Shown piece after piece: positions 1-8,944 of a DNA stretch of 57,329 nt (positions are counted from its first letter, which is position 1; each line of letters opens with the position of its first letter). Made by a program: the position numbers and the translations under genes. The stretch lies in assembly GCA_900176545.1 (NCBI GenBank), contig FWXP01000011.1:1-57329 (forward strand), written 5' to 3'. The notes under the pieces are model-generated. The model ran no database searches, was not told the DNA's origin, and saw only the letters and a list, made by a program, of their open reading frames with translations. Source of the DNA: Oscillospiraceae bacterium. GTDB taxonomy: Bacteria > Bacillota > Clostridia > Saccharofermentanales > Saccharofermentanaceae.

Positions 1-65
1 CCGTAGGGTTTGAGAATGCAAACTGTGCTCTTTTCTTTGGATACATCAATTCCTACGCTGATCAT
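1..65 (-). CDS. IS110-family recombinase (transposase), N-terminal fragment
   Basis: Only the first 21 codons lie in the window; the gene runs off the left edge. The translation begins MISVGIDVSKEKSTVCIL, the characteristic N-terminus of IS110-family DEDD recombinases, where the first catalytic Asp sits in the GIDVSK motif. The ATG is at 63-65 and a strong AGGAGG site lies 6 nt upstream. The family moves DNA through an RuvC-like DEDD domain and a C-terminal Ser domain, guided by a bridge RNA made from a non-coding end of the element. The long non-coding stretch upstream of the start (66 to about 320) fits the IS110 subgroup, whose RNA is encoded at the left end. Whether the rest is intact cannot be seen. 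Confidence 0.85.
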   Translation of the reverse strand, partial: MISVGIDVSKEKSTVCILKPY

Positions 66-313
66 GTAACACCTCCTAGGTCTGAAATTAGTAATTGTTC
101 CAAGCCGCACTTATTACCATTCAGTTTAGTTGGTTACACGGGAGCTAATCCCTACCTGCTTAAGCGAATGCTTATAATAAGGGGATTGGCTGACAGTTTA
201 TGTCACGGATGTAAGAATCCAAAAAACCGCATGTCAGGCCAATTACTACCCCTCATTATAAGAAAAAAGTGCAACCGTCAGAGTTAATTACTCTCTAACA
301 ATTACACTTTTTA
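66..313 (-). ncRNA. Candidate IS110 bridge RNA / structured left end
   Basis: This stretch directly upstream of the recombinase start has no ORF but is highly structured when read on the minus strand. Stem 1 pairs 264-283 with 293-312 (20 bp, 9-nt loop); four of its pairs are G-U in the minus-strand RNA and would be A-C mismatches in plus-strand RNA. Stem 2 pairs 171-184 with 249-262, then 185-190 with 238-243 across a 5-nt bulge, then 191-195 with 232-236 across a bulged base, and encloses a 36-nt loop. One position (179/254) is again G-U only on the minus strand. Stems carrying large internal loops, on the recombinase strand and in the IS110 left end, match what is known of bridge RNAs. The exact ends, and which loop is target- or donor-binding, are inference. 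Confidence 0.55.
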
Positions 314-316
314 TGG

Positions 317-349
317 TACTAAAGATACCGTCTCCGAAGAGACGGTATC
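317..349 (-). terminator. Terminator of the ABC permease operon
   Basis: A perfect 11-bp stem pairs 324-334 with 339-349 around a TTCG-type tetraloop on the minus strand, 10 nt beyond the permease stop. Only three T residues follow before the sequence changes to AGTACC, so the U-tract looks cut short. That would be expected if the IS110 element inserted just behind the hairpin. Confidence 0.75.
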
Positions 350-358
350 AGTGATCGT

Positions 359-2824
359 TTATTCGTTTGTACGAAGATCCTCGACGATACTTTTTCCCTT
401 TACCTTTCCGTAGATCACGTAAGGTATCAATGCTCCTATGAGCGCAAGCACAGGCAGCAGCAACAGGATCGGTACCACAGTGATATGAGCAGTCGCCGAC
501 GACCAGAAGAAGTCTAACTTCAAGAAGAGCAGATTGATCAACGCGGCAAACGGCATCGAGAATATGACAGACATCAGGGCATAGAACAGACCTTCTGTCA
601 TGAGCATCCTCTTGAGCTGCTTTCCTGTCATACCGACAGCCTTGAGAAGCGCAAGTTCTCTCTTCCTGGAAAGTATCCCGGTGAAGATTGCATTTATAAA
701 GTTAAGGACTGCTATAAGGCCGACGATGGCGCTCAAGAATCCGCCGATATACTTTACGGCTCCCGTAAACTGCTCAAATTCCTTTCTTACGGTCTCCAGG
801 CTGCTGTACTCATAACGGCCGGGATCATTCTCGCAAAGCTCCTGAAGATAAGCTTCAGCTTTATCTGCGGCCTCGCTGCTGACGGCATCTGCACAGTAGC
901 ACATGACTTCGTAGTTATCATCCGTGATATCAGCGATCTGTTCAGCAGTCATGATGAGCTCGACCGAATTGCCTACGAATGCGTAGTTAGGGGCATAGGA
1001 TGTGGGGTACTGATCCATAACGGCACAGACCGTATATTCCCTGTCGGTACCGACGACGATGTATTCGATGTTGTTGAAATCCACATTTTCCGGAACGTCG
1101 TATGGAGTCTCGTAAACAGTACCAGTAGCAGGATCCTTATAGTTGAATGTTTCCGCGAAGGTGATCGTTACCTTGTCACCTACATTGAGACCTGAAGCCT
1201 CCGTTACGACAATATCGTTACTACCCTCTTCGTACATCGGATAGATATCACCTTCTACTACATTCACCTCATCCAACAGTCCGCCATCTACGCCTACTAC
1301 CAGCGCCGGATGATCGATATCGGCATTTACGAATGTCATATCGCCCAAAGTCGAATAAGCACAGCCACAGTGATCGCTGTCGATATGAGATGCTATCTCA
1401 TCGATCTCGGATGCTGTCAGGAATTCGTTGTGATCGCCCGTAAAGAACTCAGGCGTAGATACGATGAAATCCATAGAAGGCGCCGTACTCTGTATATATG
1501 AATTCATGTCCATATTATCAACAAAGATACAGAGAGTATCGAAGAGCACCATAGCAAGCGAGATAGAGAGTACTACAAGAGCTGTACGGACCTTATTGCG
1601 TCCGAGATTGGCCATAGCCATCGAGCGGATGCCGGCATCTACCTTCTTTTTCTTTCGAAGGGACACCTTGACCTCGTTATAACGGAGAGCTTCGATGGGC
1701 GATACCTTGGAAGCCTTGCGGCCGGGGATCGAACTTGAGACAAATACCGTGATCAAAGATATAACCGCAGCTCCGATGAACACTAAGATATTAAAGCCGC
1801 TGACGATCTCCATATTCTTGTATATCGTCTGAGCAAGCACCATGGGAAGCATGGATACTCCGATCAGATATCCGGCAATAAGTCCTATAGGGATACCTAT
1901 CAGACATAGGATAAGAGACTGCTTCCTGACGATCTTCCTTATCTGTCTTGATGTGACACCAATGGTCTTAAGAAGACCGTAGTCCCTGACCTTATTGGCC
2001 ACAGTGATCTGGAAGATATTATAGATTATGAGAAATCCCGTGAAGAATATAAGGAGCATCAGCACTACTATGGCAGCATATCCTTCTGCTCCCAACGGAT
2101 CAGACTCGGAAGCATATGCGGGATTTACGACAACCGAGTCACCGTTCACCCCGATCTCTTCAGCAACACTGAATGCTCTCATCTCGGAAGGAGCTTTAAG
2201 ATCGAATACGACTGATGAGAACACCAGAGGATCTTCTCCTATCGCATTAAGCACATCAGATGCATATTCCTCGGATACGAGGATACAGTGGGAATCGTTG
2301 CCGCTGATGCCGCATATCGTGAATGTCTCACTAATTTCACAAGATGAAGCAAGTCCCGACACTTTGTAATCTATGGTGATCTCAGAGCCGATATCACCGC
2401 CTCCGATGCTCGTCAGATAAGCTCTGCTGACTGCCACTTCATCCGCAGCCTCGGGAAGTCTTCCTGACTCAAGGGTTGAGAAGGACATCTCGGCGCACGT
2501 AGCATCCATCCAGGCGACGCTCTGTCGGTCATCAGTACCTCCGATCGCTATCGTCCTTCCGACATTCTCCACATCGGGGACACCTCTAAGCTTATCGGCG
2601 ATATCTTCATCCGCATTATATACACAAGCATATGATCTGTTACCTAACTCCTTGCACTGCTGAAGCTGTAAAGTACTCCTGAATGAAAAGAATACGGTAA
2701 AGAGTGTCGTAAAGAGTACAGTCGTCAACATGATCGCAAGGATCGTTATTATATTCTGCTTTTTTGACGCACGAAGAGATCTTAAGCTTAATCTCGATAA
2801 AGCTTTTCTGCTGTTTACTTTCAT
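359..2824 (-). CDS. ABC transporter permease, FtsX/MacB type (821 aa)
   Basis: Large membrane protein with an N-terminal TM at about residues 23-48, an extracellular region, three TMs around 250-375, a second TM near 415-440, a long extracellular domain (about 445-690) and three C-terminal TMs (about 700-810). This is a duplicated FtsX-like permease of the MacB/BceB class, which exports or disassembles complexes with peptides or lipid-II-binding antibiotics rather than importing small solutes. The start has a GGGGTGAT ribosome site. The ATPase gene ends 15 nt upstream and a two-component system precedes that, the arrangement of peptide-antibiotic resistance modules. The substrate is unknown. 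Confidence 0.88.
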   Translation of the reverse strand: MKVNSRKALSRLSLRSLRASKKQNIITILAIMLTTVLFTTLFTVFFSFRSTLQLQQCKELGNRSYACVYNADEDIADKLRGVPDVENVGRTIAIGGTDDRQSVAWMDATCAEMSFSTLESGRLPEAADEVAVSRAYLTSIGGGDIGSEITIDYKVSGLASSCEISETFTICGISGNDSHCILVSEEYASDVLNAIGEDPLVFSSVVFDLKAPSEMRAFSVAEEIGVNGDSVVVNPAYASESDPLGAEGYAAIVVLMLLIFFTGFLIIYNIFQITVANKVRDYGLLKTIGVTSRQIRKIVRKQSLILCLIGIPIGLIAGYLIGVSMLPMVLAQTIYKNMEIVSGFNILVFIGAAVISLITVFVSSSIPGRKASKVSPIEALRYNEVKVSLRKKKKVDAGIRSMAMANLGRNKVRTALVVLSISLAMVLFDTLCIFVDNMDMNSYIQSTAPSMDFIVSTPEFFTGDHNEFLTASEIDEIASHIDSDHCGCAYSTLGDMTFVNADIDHPALVVGVDGGLLDEVNVVEGDIYPMYEEGSNDIVVTEASGLNVGDKVTITFAETFNYKDPATGTVYETPYDVPENVDFNNIEYIVVGTDREYTVCAVMDQYPTSYAPNYAFVGNSVELIMTAEQIADITDDNYEVMCYCADAVSSEAADKAEAYLQELCENDPGRYEYSSLETVRKEFEQFTGAVKYIGGFLSAIVGLIAVLNFINAIFTGILSRKRELALLKAVGMTGKQLKRMLMTEGLFYALMSVIFSMPFAALINLLFLKLDFFWSSATAHITVVPILLLLPVLALIGALIPYVIYGKVKGKSIVEDLRTNE

Positions 2825-2839
2825 AAGATCACCCCTTTA

Positions 2840-3508
2840 TCAGCGATTGACGATGAGACCGTCTTCGATCCTTATGATGCGATCTGCAGTCTGCGCTATC
2901 TCTGTATTGTGAGTGATCATGACTATCGTCTGATTAAATCTGTCGGCGGTGACCCTGAAAAGACTCATTACATCCTGTGAAGTCTTACTGTCCAGATTAC
3001 CCGTAGGTTCATCTGCAAGGATGACCGAGGGTCTTCCGGCAAGAGCTCTCGCGATCGCTACTCTCTGCTGCTGTCCTCCCGACAACTGCGTAGGCAGCTT
3101 GTGGAGCTGTTCTTTGATCCCCAACATGGAGATGATATTGTCTATATGCTCCTTGTCGATCTTGGCTCCGTCAAGTTCCTGCGGAAGAAGGATATTCTCC
3201 ATTACGTTTAATACGGGAACGAGGTTAAAGGACTGGAATACGAATCCGATCTTACGTCTTCTTAATATCGTAAGAGCTTCATCCTTAAGCTTGAATATAT
3301 CCTTGTCATCTATGAACACCTTACCTTCGGTAGGTCTGTCCAAGCCTCCGAGCATATGAAGCAGAGTTGACTTGCCGCTTCCCGACGTTCCTACTATAGC
3401 TACGAACTCGCCCTTATTTACTTCAAGGTTCACGCCTCTTAATGCGTTGACCTTACTGTCGCCTTTTCCATATGTCTTCTTAAGACCTTCTGCTCTTAAT
3501 ATTGTCAT
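2840..3508 (-). CDS. ABC transporter ATP-binding protein (MacB/LolD class)
   Basis: 222-aa nucleotide-binding subunit. Walker A GTSGSGKST is near residues 41-49, the Q-loop is in FVFQSFNLVP, the signature is LSGGQQQRVAIARAL, Walker B is VILADEPTGNLDS, and the H-loop is MITHN. The insert and length match the MacB/BceA/LolD subfamily that pairs with FtsX-type permeases. The start is well supported by AAGGAG 7 nt upstream. It lies directly before its permease and 80 nt after the histidine kinase gene, so it energises the adjacent transporter. Confidence 0.93.
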   Translation of the reverse strand: MTILRAEGLKKTYGKGDSKVNALRGVNLEVNKGEFVAIVGTSGSGKSTLLHMLGGLDRPTEGKVFIDDKDIFKLKDEALTILRRRKIGFVFQSFNLVPVLNVMENILLPQELDGAKIDKEHIDNIISMLGIKEQLHKLPTQLSGGQQQRVAIARALAGRPSVILADEPTGNLDSKTSQDVMSLFRVTADRFNQTIVMITHNTEIAQTADRIIRIEDGLIVNR

Positions 3509-3588
3509 GTCTTTCTCCTTTTTCCTTTGATCTTATGCTACGATCCTACAGATAAAATCTTTCTCAATTCTTTCGACAGGAGAAAAGA

Positions 3589-4509
3589 TTATGACACTTC
3601 CGACAGATTCTGCCCTTTGGGGATATATACAGAGAACTTAGATCCATTACCCGGAGTCGACTCGAGCCTTATATAGCCTCCGACTCCCGTTATTATCTCT
3701 CTTGCAAGGCACAGGCCTATTCCTACGCCCTCTTCTTCGCTGACATCACGACTTCTATAGAATCTGGAGAAGACCTTTGTGCTGTCTTCCTCGCTTATAC
3801 CTATACCCGTATCTTCTATATCTATCCTTACGAACATCTCGTATTCCGTCGCACTCATCTTAACGCCGCCTTCCTTGGTATACTTAACGGCATTGTCGGC
3901 GATGTTGAAGATCGCTTCGTAGGTCCACTTGGGATCCGCGTTGATGTAGAGAGTCGTAGGCTCATATTCGATAGAGATGCCTTTCGCGCAGGCCTTGGAA
4001 GACAAGCTGTCCGTTATGCTCTCGAGAAGTTCGTCTACGGAAGATATTACGGGGACGTAAGACATAAGACCGCTTTCAAGACGTGACATCTTCACAAGGG
4101 AATCTATGAGGAACTTGAGCTTCTCCGCCTGGGAATCAATGGCTGCTACCTTCTCCCTAGCAATCGGGGAAAGATCTTCTTCTGCCAGGAGTTCGCTATA
4201 GAGAATAAGATTAGCAATAGGAGTCTTGGTCTGGTGCGATATATCCGAGATCAGGGTCTTTATCTTATCTTTCTCTTCTTCTACTTTCTTTGCCGACAGT
4301 GAAGAAGAAGACAGATACTCACCGAGCTTCGACTCCAGAAAAGACTCGACACTCTCATCGTAGGTACTCTCGGTAAACTCTCCTTTGATAGCAAAGTCTA
4401 GCATATCACCGAGCCTGTCGGTAAGTCGTCTTGCCTTGATGTGTTCCGTTACGGCGACAGCTATGGCTACAAGTGCAGCTGCGATCGAAATGATAAGTAA
4501 GAACTTCAT
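3589..4509 (-). CDS. Sensor histidine kinase, small-sensor type (306 aa)
   Basis: One N-terminal TM (residues 4-21) is followed directly by a cytoplasmic linker, with no extracellular sensor domain and no clear HAMP. The HisKA box ISHQTKTP places the phospho-accepting His near residue 92. The HATPase has an N box (IFNIADNAVKYT), G1 (DTGIGIS) and G2 (GVGIGLCLA). Kinases lacking a sensor domain next to a BceAB-like transporter usually receive their signal through the transporter; that role is inferred here. The gene begins one nucleotide after the response-regulator stop, so the two are translationally linked. Confidence 0.9.
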   Translation of the reverse strand: MKFLLIISIAAALVAIAVAVTEHIKARRLTDRLGDMLDFAIKGEFTESTYDESVESFLESKLGEYLSSSSLSAKKVEEEKDKIKTLISDISHQTKTPIANLILYSELLAEEDLSPIAREKVAAIDSQAEKLKFLIDSLVKMSRLESGLMSYVPVISSVDELLESITDSLSSKACAKGISIEYEPTTLYINADPKWTYEAIFNIADNAVKYTKEGGVKMSATEYEMFVRIDIEDTGIGISEEDSTKVFSRFYRSRDVSEEEGVGIGLCLAREIITGVGGYIRLESTPGNGSKFSVYIPKGQNLSEVS

Positions 4510-4510
4510 C

Positions 4511-5191
4511 CTACTTCTCCGTCTTCCAGCTATAGCCGAGGCCGTATACCGTCTTTATGTTCTCCTTGGCCCCGAGCTTGTCGCGAAGCCTCTTTATGGA
4601 TACGGAGAGCGCATTCTCATCAACATATTCCGCACCGTCAGTCCAGACCTTATCTATAAGGTCATTGCGCTTTACGGTCATGCCTCTGTTCGCTACAAGG
4701 ATGCGAAGTATCTTCTGTTCTGTCTTACTGAGCTCGAAGGTCTCCTCGCCTTTCTTGAAGATCATATTTGCAAAATCAAATGTATATCCGTCACCTTCGA
4801 AGAATTCCTCAGATGCCCTGGATGCATTTCGCCTAAGCTGGGTATTTACTCTCGCACGAAGCACCGACAAAGAGAAAGGCTTTGTTATATAATCGTCGGC
4901 CCCAAGATCCAATCCCCTTACGATATCGCTGTCGGTATCGTTGGCCGTTAGCATTATCACGGGTATCTCAGGGTGATCATTCTTAACGACCTTCAGGAAG
5001 TCAAATCCGTTGCCGTCGGGAAGATTTACGTCCATCAGGATCAGTGCAGGCCTGAACACAAGGAGCTGATCCGCGGCGCCCTTCAGCGTATTTACGCATA
5101 TAACGGTCTTGCCGTCATTCTTGAGCGCGGTAGTAAGTCCTCGTCCGAGCTCACTGTCATCCTCTATTATCATTATCTGTTCGTTGACCAT
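4511..5191 (-). CDS. OmpR-family response regulator (226 aa)
   Basis: An N-terminal receiver domain (about 5-118) has the acidic pocket EDD, the phospho-acceptor Asp54 in LILMDVNLPDG, and the conserved Lys in DYITKPF. The C-terminal winged-helix DNA-binding domain (about 130-222) has the OmpR/PhoB pattern ending TVYGLGYSW. It is cotranscribed with the kinase 4509-3589 and probably controls the downstream ABC transporter. No direct-repeat operator was identified upstream. Confidence 0.92.
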   Translation of the reverse strand: MVNEQIMIIEDDSELGRGLTTALKNDGKTVICVNTLKGAADQLLVFRPALILMDVNLPDGNGFDFLKVVKNDHPEIPVIMLTANDTDSDIVRGLDLGADDYITKPFSLSVLRARVNTQLRRNASRASEEFFEGDGYTFDFANMIFKKGEETFELSKTEQKILRILVANRGMTVKRNDLIDKVWTDGAEYVDENALSVSIKRLRDKLGAKENIKTVYGLGYSWKTEK

Positions 5192-5244
5192 CAGACATCA
5201 TCTCCCAAAATCTTTCGAATAGATTTTAACACAAGGAATGTATG

Positions 5245-5601
5245 TCAGACGCTCATTAATCCGTCGATCATATTGGCAAACAAAAGCTCCATAACAACAT
5301 ATCCCACTATGCTCAGGACAAGGAGCACCACGAACAATATGACCGTCCCTGAAGATCTGTCCCACTTACGAAGGCCGTGTATATAAAAGCCCGTAAGAAC
5401 AGCTCCGACGATATACGGGATAAAGAGGAATCTTCCCAGGAGCACGGGCAGCGCAGCTAAAATGCACAGAACCCTAAGAGCTTCCGGCAGATCATCGGAT
5501 ACGCAAGATACGATCCAGGCAACGCCTGCCGCCAACATCAGCAAGACATGAAGCACATAGAGTATCTTTACGACCTTAAATCCTTTATTGCCCTTAGCCA
5601 T
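5245..5601 (-). CDS. Small multi-TM membrane protein, unknown function
   Basis: 118-aa protein with four hydrophobic helices (near residues 9-32, 37-65, 72-82 and 87-112) and short loops; no recognised domain. I place the start at the ATG at 5601 (MAKGNKGF) with AGAGG 9 nt upstream; a TTG one codon earlier is an alternative. The GH31 stop lies only a few bases before it, so it is probably cotranslated with that gene. A gap of 53 nt separates it from the response regulator, so the operon may continue into the two-component system. Function unknown. Confidence 0.7.
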   Translation of the reverse strand: MAKGNKGFKVVKILYVLHVLLMLAAGVAWIVSCVSDDLPEALRVLCILAALPVLLGRFLFIPYIVGAVLTGFYIHGLRKWDRSSGTVILFVVLLVLSIVGYVVMELLFANMIDGLMSV

Positions 5602-5606
5602 CAAGC

Positions 5607-7604
5607 TCAGCCTCTTACAAATATAGGCATATGCAGGTGATCTCGGGTCTCCTTGAAGACCTTACCTGAAGAAAGCGTTATAGTCTCATCAGTATAGACA
5701 TCCTTCCACGTACCTGCAGGAAGGTAATATTCTACATAACCGGTCTCATCGAAGACAGGAGCTACGAGGATATCGCTTCCAAGCATATACTGCCTGTCAA
5801 GGAACGCACACACGGGATCTTCCTGGAACTCCAGCACCATGGGACGCATAACCGGAACGCCTGTCTCATGTGCTACCGAAGATGCCTCAAGTATCTTAGG
5901 CAGGAACTTCTTCTTGAGCTCGGTATAGAAGCGTACGACCTCTACAGCCTCATCATCATAGTTCCACGGTACCCTGTAGGATGTAGAACCGTGAAGGCGG
6001 CTGTGAGAAGACATAAGACCGAATGCAGCCCATCTCTTATATACATCAGCCGTAGACTTATCCTCGAAGCCTCCGATATCGTGGCTCCAATAAGAAAAGC
6101 CGGACAGCATAAGGGATAATCCGCCTCGTATGGTCTGCTCCATGGATACATAGTCCGACTTACAGTCACCGCCCCAGTGAACAGGGAACTTCTGACCGCC
6201 TGCGGTAGCGGATCTTGCAAAGAGGATAGCTTCGCCCTCACCCTTTTCCTTCAAAATGAGAGAATATACCGCTTCGTTATAAAGATATGTATAGAAGTTA
6301 TGCATCCTCTCGGGATCCTGTCCGCCGAAGTAGACAACATCTTCCATAGGAATCCTCTCACCGAAGTCCGTCTTAAAGCAATCAACACCCATGTCAAGTA
6401 GAGACTTGAGCTTGGAAAGATACCATGCCTTAGCGGAAGGATTAGTAAAGTCCACGATACCCATACCGGGCTGCCACATATCAGTCTGCCATGTGCTACC
6501 GTCAGTCTTCTTTATGAGATAACCGTTAGCATCAGCTTCGTCGAAGAGCTCTGACTGCTGTGCGATATATGAATTGATCCAGACGCACACCTTTATGCCG
6601 CGCTGGTGTATCTTCTCGATAAGTGCCTTTGCATCGGGAAACATATCCTCATCCCAGATAAAGTTGCACCAGTGGGAATCCTTCATCCAAAGGCAGTCGA
6701 AATGAAATACCTTAAGGTCTATCCCTCTTTCCAGCATTCCATCTACGAAGGACAATACCGTCTTCTCGTCATAATCAGTAAGGAAAGATGTGGACAGCCA
6801 GAGTCCGTAAGACCACTCGGGAAGAAGCGGCGCCCTTCCCGTGATCGCCGTATAGGAAGTAAGGACATCCTTCATTGAAGAACCTGCGATAAGATAGTAA
6901 TCTAGGCACTCGCCCTTGACCGAGAACTGAACCTTGGATACATTCTCGCTTGCAACCTCGAAGGATACGGTCTCAGAATGGTTGACGAAGACTCCCAGGT
7001 CATTATCGGTAATATAGAAAGGAATATTCTTATAAGACTGCTCGGAGAAAGTACCTCCGTCCTTATTAACGATATCTACGCTCTGACCGTTCCTTATGAA
7101 CGCGCCGAACCTCTCACCTAAGCCGTATACATGTTCGCCTACGCGAAGAGAAAGCTGCTCTCTCATATAGCTGCCGTTAGAACCGTCGATATATGCCAGG
7201 GAACCGCCTTCGGAAGCTGTTATGAGCTTGCCGCCTCTATAGAGCTTCATGGAGAAGTTCTCCTTATCTATAGCAAGAGAACTGTCACCGCTTACGGCAG
7301 TTATCGTACTTCCTTCTTCACTGATATCAAGAGGCCTTACTGACGAGATTATGTCAAAGTAAGAAGGCTCAAGGCTCTTATCTCCCTTATGGTGATAAGT
7401 CCTTACCCTGAATACGTTCTCTATGGGAGATGTTATCTCGATAGTCAGGAACACGCCGCCTAACGTCATGCCCTTACCGTATATCTTATATGTAGGAACA
7501 GTCAGTACGAGCTTATCCTCTTCCTTCTTAATGAACCTGATCTCACATGCCTTATGCATGTCAAAGCCGTCTCTTACCATCCATGCGCCATCAGTAAATC
7601 TCAC
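5607..7604 (-). CDS. GH31 alpha-xylosidase (YicI-like), short C-terminus
   Basis: 665-aa cytoplasmic glycosidase (no signal peptide) related to YicI, which removes alpha-xylosyl residues from xyloglucan oligosaccharides. The catalytic nucleophile is the Asp in FKTDFGERIP (about residue 414), a motif typical of alpha-xylosidases; the acid/base Asp lies in HWGGDC. The start is a GTG with GGAGGT 7 nt upstream, and the N-terminus aligns with the normal family start. The protein stops after MPIFVRG, the point where relatives continue through about 100 more residues of C-terminal beta domains. It is therefore shorter than the family norm and may be truncated. Alpha-glucosidase activity is the alternative. 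Confidence 0.9.
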   Translation of the reverse strand: MRFTDGAWMVRDGFDMHKACEIRFIKKEEDKLVLTVPTYKIYGKGMTLGGVFLTIEITSPIENVFRVRTYHHKGDKSLEPSYFDIISSVRPLDISEEGSTITAVSGDSSLAIDKENFSMKLYRGGKLITASEGGSLAYIDGSNGSYMREQLSLRVGEHVYGLGERFGAFIRNGQSVDIVNKDGGTFSEQSYKNIPFYITDNDLGVFVNHSETVSFEVASENVSKVQFSVKGECLDYYLIAGSSMKDVLTSYTAITGRAPLLPEWSYGLWLSTSFLTDYDEKTVLSFVDGMLERGIDLKVFHFDCLWMKDSHWCNFIWDEDMFPDAKALIEKIHQRGIKVCVWINSYIAQQSELFDEADANGYLIKKTDGSTWQTDMWQPGMGIVDFTNPSAKAWYLSKLKSLLDMGVDCFKTDFGERIPMEDVVYFGGQDPERMHNFYTYLYNEAVYSLILKEKGEGEAILFARSATAGGQKFPVHWGGDCKSDYVSMEQTIRGGLSLMLSGFSYWSHDIGGFEDKSTADVYKRWAAFGLMSSHSRLHGSTSYRVPWNYDDEAVEVVRFYTELKKKFLPKILEASSVAHETGVPVMRPMVLEFQEDPVCAFLDRQYMLGSDILVAPVFDETGYVEYYLPAGTWKDVYTDETITLSSGKVFKETRDHLHMPIFVRG

Positions 7605-7687
7605 AGGAAATACCTCCGTATAAGTCTCTCTATATAATCGACATTATAAAGGATGACAGGCAGGATTCAATATCAGTATCGTGGTCT

Positions 7688-8860
7688 TTATTGTGTTATC
7701 TTTGCTTCCTCAGAGCGGAAACGTTCCTTGTCCTCATAAAGGTTCTTATCGGCTTCCTCTATTACTTCCTTGAGAGGCTGTCTTGCCTTTACTTTAGAGT
7801 ATCCCATGCTGACTGAGAGTTCATACGGAGCCTTATCGGTCTCATTAAGCTCCTTAAGACATGAAGATATCCTCGCCTTGAGCTGTTCCATTGCCTCAGG
7901 ATCAGCTCCGCATACGAACACCGCGAATTCATCGCCGCCATATCTTGCGATATGAGATCTCTTACCTGCAAAACGGCAGGATCTGTTCAGTGCCTCCGCG
8001 ATCCTTACCAGTGCCATGTCACCTGCAGCATGACCGTATGTATCGTTGATGCTCTTGAACTTATTGGCATCGATCATCATGAGATACAGATCTTCCTTCT
8101 CATCATGAGTCACCTGCCACTGATCGTAGAAGTAAACAAAACGCTTTCTGTTATTGAGCTTTGTAAGAGGATCAAGAGAGATGACCTGATCTATCCACTC
8201 CAGATAGAGGATCAAAGTAGCAAGAGACAACGATACGCATGCCAGAGGTATCTCGGGCTTTACGAACTGTATGATACCTGCGATGGCAGGCACTACCGGA
8301 AATAACGCAAGTTCGATAAGGAGTCTTCTCTTGGCAAACTTTTTCCTGTCGAATATTCCTATGAAAGCTCTTGTACAGGTAAAGATGACATATGCATAAG
8401 AGAGTATGTACTGAAGTATGAACCACGGTCCTCTTTGATATATACCGTCACCGTCAATATAGAAGAAGAATCCTGCCTTGATATTGATCACCAGCATTAT
8501 CGCCATGATCCACACAAGGATCGAAGCGACCCTGACCCTGGATCTGCTCTTAACGAAATCAGATTCCTGCATATATTCAAAGTAGACAAACCAGAAGTAG
8601 CACATCAAGGCCGTCGAGAAGAAATATACACTCTTAAGGAATATGACCATAAAAGGCACAGACGGCAGGAATCCGTAATACATCATCCTCGCGAGGGTAT
8701 CTGATGCAAAGAATGCAACCTGAGCATCGATCGCCATGACAAAATTACGCTGAGCGACCATACGCGACAGACCGTTGGATTTGTGGCGGATCATCGCGAC
8801 CAACAGCACTGACACGATATTCAGTTCGAGATACATTATTGCATAAGTACTAAGATCCAT
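7688..8860 (-). CDS. Membrane GGDEF diguanylate cyclase (390 aa)
   Basis: The N-terminal half carries about six TM helices (residues 7-230). The C-terminal GGDEF domain (about 225-385) has the active-site motif ARYGGDEFAVF and the upstream NNRKRF/DANKFKSINDTYGHAAGD signature. It should make cyclic di-GMP from two GTP. There is no RxxD inhibitory site before the GGDEF motif, so product inhibition through that site is unlikely. The start is supported by GAGGT. It is transcribed alone, upstream of the GH31 gene. The membrane part probably senses an unknown signal. Confidence 0.92.
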   Translation of the reverse strand: MDLSTYAIMYLELNIVSVLLVAMIRHKSNGLSRMVAQRNFVMAIDAQVAFFASDTLARMMYYGFLPSVPFMVIFLKSVYFFSTALMCYFWFVYFEYMQESDFVKSRSRVRVASILVWIMAIMLVINIKAGFFFYIDGDGIYQRGPWFILQYILSYAYVIFTCTRAFIGIFDRKKFAKRRLLIELALFPVVPAIAGIIQFVKPEIPLACVSLSLATLILYLEWIDQVISLDPLTKLNNRKRFVYFYDQWQVTHDEKEDLYLMMIDANKFKSINDTYGHAAGDMALVRIAEALNRSCRFAGKRSHIARYGGDEFAVFVCGADPEAMEQLKARISSCLKELNETDKAPYELSVSMGYSKVKARQPLKEVIEEADKNLYEDKERFRSEEAKITQ

Positions 8861-8944
8861 CCTGCACCTCGTTAACGACAGACACCTATTGTGATTCTAT
8901 CAAATACGATGAATAGGAATATTCCAGTACTGATAAACTATCTG

